A DNA stretch of 64,000 bases, taken from positions 186,001 to 250,000 of the forward strand of contig CAKRZE010000001.1 of assembly GCA_934432725.1 (NCBI GenBank). The letters run 5' to 3'. This DNA is from an uncultured Eubacteriales bacterium (GTDB lineage Bacteria; Bacillota; Clostridia; Oscillospirales; CAG-272). A model generated the notes under the pieces. The model saw only the letters and a list, made by a program, of their open reading frames with translations. It was not told where the DNA came from and did no database searches. Made by a program: the position numbers and the translations under genes. Numbering within the stretch: the first letter of the stretch is position 1; the number at the start of each line of letters is the position of its first letter. Below are positions 60,015 through 64,000 of this stretch, piece by piece.

Positions 60015-60959
60015 TTACTGTATCTTTATATAGGTCGGGTGCCAGCCGGCAGAGGTCGTGTGGTCATTTCCGATATCCGCCCCCGGCTCCGGTACGGCAG
60101 GCGAAGCAATGCCGTCCGGCGTATACGGGTCAACCGCACCGTCGGGTTTTGCGGCATGCAGCTCTGTCACGGCACCGTCATACTCCCATCCATCGTGCGG
60201 GAAGCGGTAATGCCAAAGAATATCGTTCTCCATGAAGGACACGCCCTTGCCCTTCACGGTGTCGGCAATGACGACCGTTGGCTTGTGTCCGGGATTTTTT
60301 GTATCGGCAAGCGCCGCGCGAAGCGCATCGTGGTCATGCCCGTCAAGCTCGGTCACATTCCAGCCGAACGCACGCCATTTTGCGCCGAAATCCTCCAGAG
60401 CCAGCGTTTTTTCGCAGGTATCAAGGCTCTGCATCCGATTGTGGTCCACAATGGCAATAAGGTTTTCCAGCCGGTACTGATTGGCGAACAGCGCCGCCTC
60501 CCAGACCGCCCCCTCATCGCACTCGCCATCGCCGAGCACCGCAAATACGCGATGATGCTTTCCGTCCTGCTTTGCAGCCAGCGCCATTCCCGCCGCAGCC
60601 GACAAGCCGTGCCCCAGAGAGCCGGTGGAAAAATCAACACCGGGAAGATGGTGTGAAACATGTCCGGACAGCCTGCTTCCGTTCTGATAATGCGTCCGGA
60701 GCTCGGCGGGATCGAAGAAACCGCTTTCGGCAAGCGCTGCATACACGGCGGCGCCGGCATGCCCCTTGCTCATGATGAAGCGGTCCCTTTCATCCCACTT
60801 CGGATTTCCCGGATCAAACCGCAAAATATCCGCATACAGCACGGCAATGATGTCGGCTGCGGAAAGAATCGCGCCGATATGGCTTCCGCCGGAAAGATGC
60901 GTCATTTCAATGCCGTGGCGGCGGATCAGCCAGGCAAGCTCTTTGCTTGTTTTTTTCAT
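60015..60959 (-). CDS. Transketolase N-terminal half (thiamine-diphosphate domain)
   Basis: A 314-residue protein with the thiamine-diphosphate-binding PP domain. The motif GDGECDEGAVWEAALFANQYRLENLIAIVDHN is the standard GDG...N; the first 20 residues start KKTSKELAWLIRRHGIEM and HLSGGSHIGAILS; STGSLGHGLSAAAGMAL lies in the middle. The C-terminal 50 residues are a Pro/Asp-rich extension beyond the PP domain. It partners the C half at 58108. ATG overlaps the aldo/keto reductase stop by four bases. Confidence 0.93.
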   Translation of the reverse strand: MKKTSKELAWLIRRHGIEMTHLSGGSHIGAILSAADIIAVLYADILRFDPGNPKWDERDRFIMSKGHAGAAVYAALAESGFFDPAELRTHYQNGSRLSGHVSHHLPGVDFSTGSLGHGLSAAAGMALAAKQDGKHHRVFAVLGDGECDEGAVWEAALFANQYRLENLIAIVDHNRMQSLDTCEKTLALEDFGAKWRAFGWNVTELDGHDHDALRAALADTKNPGHKPTVVIADTVKGKGVSFMENDILWHYRFPHDGWEYDGAVTELHAAKPDGAVDPYTPDGIASPAVPEPGADIGNDHTTSAGWHPTYIKIQ

Positions 60960-61894
60960 CCCGACACCTCATTTAATTCCGAAAGCTCGTCCGCACTCAG
61001 CTGCCATCCCAGCGCTCCGGCGTTTGAGATAAGCTGCCCAGGCCGCTTCACGCCGCAAATGACCGCCGAATCCGGCAAGGTATCCAGAATCCAGCGGACC
61101 GCACAGGCGGCAACGGTTTTTTCATGGTTTTCGGCTATTTTCGTAAGAACCTCCACGATGCGAAGATTCTGTTCCAGCTTTTTGCCGTGAAAATTCACAT
61201 AAATCTCCCTGCTGCGGCGATCGTCCGTGCCGAAACCGATATTGTCCTTTGTATATTTCCCGGTGAGAATACCCTGACCGAGACTGCCCCATGTCATGGG
61301 CGTTGCATGAAGAACATCCTGCACGGCACGAAGATCCTTCTCGTTTTTGCGGCACGCGAGGGAATATTCATCCTGACAGCAGGCGAATTTTCCGGCATAC
61401 GGAAGAAGCTCGCGCATATCCTCGCTGTGAATGTTGGAAAGCCCGTAGTTCCGGATCTTACCGGCAGCTTTCAGCTCATCCAGCTTTCCGACCACCTCCG
61501 AAACCGGCGTCCTTCCATCGCGGTAGTGGATAGTATAAATATCGATATAGTCCGTGTTCAGCCGTCTGAGACTGCCCTCCAACGCTTTCTCAATGTATTC
61601 CGGAGAATTGTCATATTCGGTTTTTCCCGCCCCCGCGCGCACACCGAATTTTGATTCGATCACGACCTCGCAGCGCCGTCCGCCAAGCCCCTTGGCAAGC
61701 GTCATTTCCGACTGCCCCAAACCGTATGTATCGGCGGTATCAAAAAAATTCACGCCGCAGTCAAGCGCAGCATGCACAGCGGCAAGAAGCTCTCCTTCAT
61801 CCACCCTGCCCCAGCCGTAGCCGCCCATGGGACAGCCGCCCATGCACAGCCTTGAAACGCGCAGATCCGTGTTTTGCAGCATAATATATTCCAT
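60956..61894 (-). CDS. Aldo/keto reductase
   Basis: A 312-residue NADPH-type aldo/keto reductase (AKR). The catalytic tetrad is visible: Asp and Tyr in FFDTADTYG, Lys in VIESKFG and His in YTIHYRD. The first residues (MLQNTDLRVSRLCMGG) are typical of AKRs that reduce sugar aldehydes. Substrate unknown; its position between the sugar transferase and transketolase suggests it reduces a sugar or sugar phosphate for the polymer. It overlaps the transketolase N gene by four bases and starts four bases after the sugar transferase stop. Confidence 0.91.
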   Translation of the reverse strand: MEYIMLQNTDLRVSRLCMGGCPMGGYGWGRVDEGELLAAVHAALDCGVNFFDTADTYGLGQSEMTLAKGLGGRRCEVVIESKFGVRAGAGKTEYDNSPEYIEKALEGSLRRLNTDYIDIYTIHYRDGRTPVSEVVGKLDELKAAGKIRNYGLSNIHSEDMRELLPYAGKFACCQDEYSLACRKNEKDLRAVQDVLHATPMTWGSLGQGILTGKYTKDNIGFGTDDRRSREIYVNFHGKKLEQNLRIVEVLTKIAENHEKTVAACAVRWILDTLPDSAVICGVKRPGQLISNAGALGWQLSADELSELNEVSG

Positions 61895-61898
61895 ATGC

Positions 61899-62618
61899 TC
61901 ACTCCCCGCAGGATTTTTTGAAAAGTACGCGCCACGCCTTTTTCAAAACGCAGCCGACCGTCTTTACAAACAGCTGAAAATCAGTGCGCAGGGATACCTC
62001 TCTGGCATAGCGGATCCTCAGCCGGTTCTTTTTTTGCAGCACATATTTTTCGTACATTTCATCAGCGTTTTCGGCGCCGACAATTTCGTCAAGACTGATA
62101 AATGCGATGGAGCTGAAATCCGTGATCCCCGGACGGACCTCAAGAATCAGCTTTTCCTCATTCTGATACGCATCGGTATATCGCAGAAGCTCCGGGCGCG
62201 GTCCGACAAAGCTCATGGTCCCGATCAGAACATTGTACACCTGCGGAAGCTCATCCAGTTTCAGCTTTCTCAGGATTCTCCCCGTCCGCGTAATCCGTGG
62301 ATCGTTCAGCGCGGTGGTTCCTCCGTAGCGGTCCGCGTCCTTCCGCATGGTCCGGAGCTTGAAGATCCGGAACGGCTTGCCGCGGTATCCGCCCCGCAGC
62401 GGCGTATAAAGGACGGGAAAGCCGTCCTCGGCGGCAATCACGATGCCGAGCAGCAAAACAACCGGCGTCACCGGAACCGCAAGCAAAAGCGCCAGAATAA
62501 AGTCTATTCCGCGTTTGATCCACCGATTGTAAATCCCATAGCAGCCGCACCGCTGCGTCGGGGAAACCGCCTCTGCGGAATGTTCTTTATGTACCTCATA
62601 ATTCAGCTCTGTTTTCAC
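61899..62618 (-). CDS. Initiating sugar-phosphate transferase (WbaP/PglC type)
   Basis: A 239-residue bacterial sugar transferase that attaches the first sugar phosphate to undecaprenyl phosphate and so starts repeat-unit synthesis. One N-terminal membrane hairpin (about KRGIDFILALLLAVPVTPVV) is followed by the catalytic core: PFRIFKLRTMR, LRKLKLDELPQ and MSFVGPRPE. It lacks the long N-terminal region of WbaP, so it is the short PglC form. The start is GTG with GGAG eight bases upstream; the longer frame to 62873 is not credible. It is the first gene of the operon, 270 nt after the predicted transcription start. Confidence 0.93.
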   Translation of the reverse strand: MKTELNYEVHKEHSAEAVSPTQRCGCYGIYNRWIKRGIDFILALLLAVPVTPVVLLLGIVIAAEDGFPVLYTPLRGGYRGKPFRIFKLRTMRKDADRYGGTTALNDPRITRTGRILRKLKLDELPQVYNVLIGTMSFVGPRPELLRYTDAYQNEEKLILEVRPGITDFSSIAFISLDEIVGAENADEMYEKYVLQKKNRLRIRYAREVSLRTDFQLFVKTVGCVLKKAWRVLFKKSCGE

Positions 62619-63331
62619 ACGAATATCTCCATTCCGCCGCCAAAGCGCCGGCACAATCAATGGATGAAGCTCTTCCGTATCCCTTCCGGAAAGCAAAATC
62701 TGCGAAGCTCTGTCTCCAAAGCAAACGCAGGCATACCCCCGCAGCCTTCCGAAAAAGCCGGCGAATCCATCACGCCGTTCTCCTCCGGCAAATAACCGAT
62801 CCGCCCTGCGCGCAGGAATACAAAAATCCCCGGAAGCGCAAAAACCGTCAATTCTTAAAAATGCACAGTACACTCCATTTTCCCAATAAAAAAATTATAA
62901 CACCATTGCGCCTGAAAGGCAATACCAAACCTTTAAAAAGAGGCGGTATTTTTTGTGATATTCCACTTCCCGGCAAACACTCTGCGCAGTATGCCCCAAA
63001 GCAGCACAGACTGTCTGCCGAAGCAGCCTCCGCCCCCCGAAAGCAGCAAAAAGCCTCCACCGCTCTCCCGGGTTTTCCTTCTGCATCTTGCTCCAGGGCT
63101 TTATAAAAGCATGCATGATCGGCGAAAGCATCAAAAAACACCGCACCGCCGTATCGGCGAAGCGATGTAAGACAGCACTCTTTTCACAGCCGGCAGGCAA
63201 TCCGGCTTTTGCCGGTTTCCCGCGTTCTGCGTTGTCAATATCTCATGAAGACTCCGGCCCCCTCGGTTTTATCATCCGCACGCGCCAAGGGGAAAACCGG
63301 GGATCCGGCTTCCCCATGTGATGGAGCGTTT
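62619..63331. other. Operon leader and intergenic region
   Basis: The part 62619-62887 is the leader of the polysaccharide operon and has no recognised riboswitch or terminator. The part 62930-63331 holds no gene; a weak GGGGA/TCCCC hairpin near 63300-63318, followed on minus by GGTTTTCC, could end the small gene at 63332. Confidence 0.45.
62894..62922 (-). promoter_or_regulatory. Sigma-A promoter of the polysaccharide operon
   Basis: On minus: TTGCCT (62922-62917), 17-bp spacer, TATAAT (62899-62894). Predicted start near 62887. No other convincing promoter was seen within the operon. Confidence 0.82.
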
Positions 63332-63703
63332 TTACGGTTCATCGACAGTGACGGATCGAATCATGCTGCTGTTGTCCTCAAATACCACGCGGAGCTTTGC
63401 GGAAACAGCTTGCCCCTTATCGTTTTCCATGACGCAATAGATACTGAACTCATTTTCCGAAATCTGCTCCATCCTTCCGAGCGCCTTCCGCTCCGGGCAG
63501 ACCGAGACGATTTCTCCGTACCGTTCGGAAAACGCCCCCTGCTCCTTGACATACGCCTCTATCCGCTGGCACAAGCCTTCTGCCTTCATTTTTCGGGACC
63601 AATATCCGGTCAGGGAAAAGACAAGAATATTCATCGCAGCAAACAGAGCAACCGTGCAAATAACCGTAATTCCGATTTTCCCCTTCCGACTCATACGCTT
63701 CAT
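63332..63703 (-). CDS. Small membrane-anchored protein of unknown function
   Basis: I do not recognise it. 123 residues: a basic start (MKRMSRKGKIG), one hydrophobic helix (about 10-32) and an outward-facing domain of about 85 residues with two cysteines that could pair. Composition and length resemble small secreted or membrane-anchored accessory proteins. ATG 63703 has GGAAGG about nine bases upstream. It is followed by the operon promoter region on the same strand, so it is not part of the operon; nothing was seen linking it to polysaccharide synthesis. Confidence 0.6.
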   Translation of the reverse strand: MKRMSRKGKIGITVICTVALFAAMNILVFSLTGYWSRKMKAEGLCQRIEAYVKEQGAFSERYGEIVSVCPERKALGRMEQISENEFSIYCVMENDKGQAVSAKLRVVFEDNSSMIRSVTVDEP

Positions 63704-64000
63704 GCGCCATGCCCTTCCTTTCATACCGTCCATACCGCCCGGCTTCCGCAGGTGCGGAGCGAAAGCAGCAAAGGACCCCTCTCCGAATGTCCTGTCAACC
63801 CGCCGGCATACCCCGCCGTTTCAGAAATGCGCATTCTCTCTGCGCCCCCTTGCGTTTGGGGATATGCTGCCGCCGAGCACCTCCGGCAGCCGAAATCCGT
63901 ATTTACCGGATGCTCATACGGGTGCGTCCGTCATCATAATCGGTTTTTATCCGAATATTCGTTGCATGCAGCGCAGCAGCATTTTTGATAAATTGCAGCA
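63704..64000. other. Window end without gene
   Basis: Frames on plus here (63209-63988, 63709-63939) look random. I see no promoter, gene or repeat. Confidence 0.4.

Noticed and set aside
62619..62873. N-terminal extension of the initiating sugar transferase
   Set aside because: The extended residues do not resemble the WbaP N-terminal domain, and a GTG with GGAG gives the normal family start.
1..64000. CRISPR arrays, prophage, insertion sequences, rRNA operon
   Set aside because: No regularly spaced repeats with unique spacers, no transposase, integrase or phage structural genes and no rRNA sequence were seen on either strand.

Overview
The window looks like a chromosomal segment of a Gram-positive anaerobe of the class Clostridia (Bacillota), probably a gut lineage of the Oscillospirales/Christensenellales type. 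The evidence is the rimP-nusA-ylxR-ylxQ-infB order, a DivIVA-domain protein, a dapF-dapL pair (the diaminopimelate aminotransferase route), a GTP-type PEP carboxykinase, minD next to mgsA, sigma-A promoters with 17-bp spacers, strong AAGGAG-type ribosome sites and frequent TTG/GTG starts. This is inference from gene content; no taxonomic marker was compared. Nearly all genes lie on the minus strand; only the P-type ATPase tail, a racemase, pckG, birA, dapF and dapL are on plus. I see no phage, IS element, CRISPR array or rRNA.

Layout. (1) 1-5 kb: end of a P-type ATPase, a membrane protein, a class-I glutamine-amidotransferase-like hydrolase, an alpha/beta hydrolase, an XRE/TPR-like regulator and a DivIVA-like coiled coil. 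(2) 5.4-13 kb: the transcription/translation operon rimP-nusA-ylxR-ylxQ-infB, with the radical-SAM gene ygiQ coupled to infB where rbfA is often found. Its leader has a clear promoter followed by a terminator hairpin, suggesting attenuation. (3) 13-24 kb: metabolism and envelope (M29 aminopeptidase, GH36-like glycosidase, CapA-like protein, AIM24 protein, Asp/Glu racemase, pckG, birA). (4) 25-30 kb: a TetR regulator translationally coupled to a 1347-residue exported, membrane-anchored protein with FG-GAP, aerolysin-like, Fn3 and coiled-coil regions. (5) 30-37.5 kb: mgsA, minD, a serine hydrolase, an orphan ZnuC-like ATPase, a MATE exporter and an SDR. (6) 38-42.5 kb: tRNA-Ser(GCU), a Cys-rich lipoprotein with a structured leader, dapF and dapL. 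(7) 42.6-62.9 kb: one surface-polysaccharide operon of 18 genes, from a sigma-A promoter near 62.9 kb to a terminator near 42.58 kb.

How the genes work together. The polysaccharide operon starts with an initiating sugar-phosphate transferase. It continues with an aldo/keto reductase and a split transketolase (probable precursor chemistry), six glycosyltransferases, a Stealth sugar-phosphate transferase, two acyltransferases, an EpsG-type polymerase, an ABC exporter (Wzm/Wzt) and a pyruvyltransferase-family protein. A metallophosphoesterase closes it. Together these would build, decorate and export a surface glycan.

The observations I rate highest are the TetR-controlled modular surface protein with possible pore-forming segments, the predicted attenuator in the nusA operon leader, the folded leader of the Cys-rich lipoprotein, and a polysaccharide cluster that combines a Wzy/EpsG-like polymerase with an ABC exporter.
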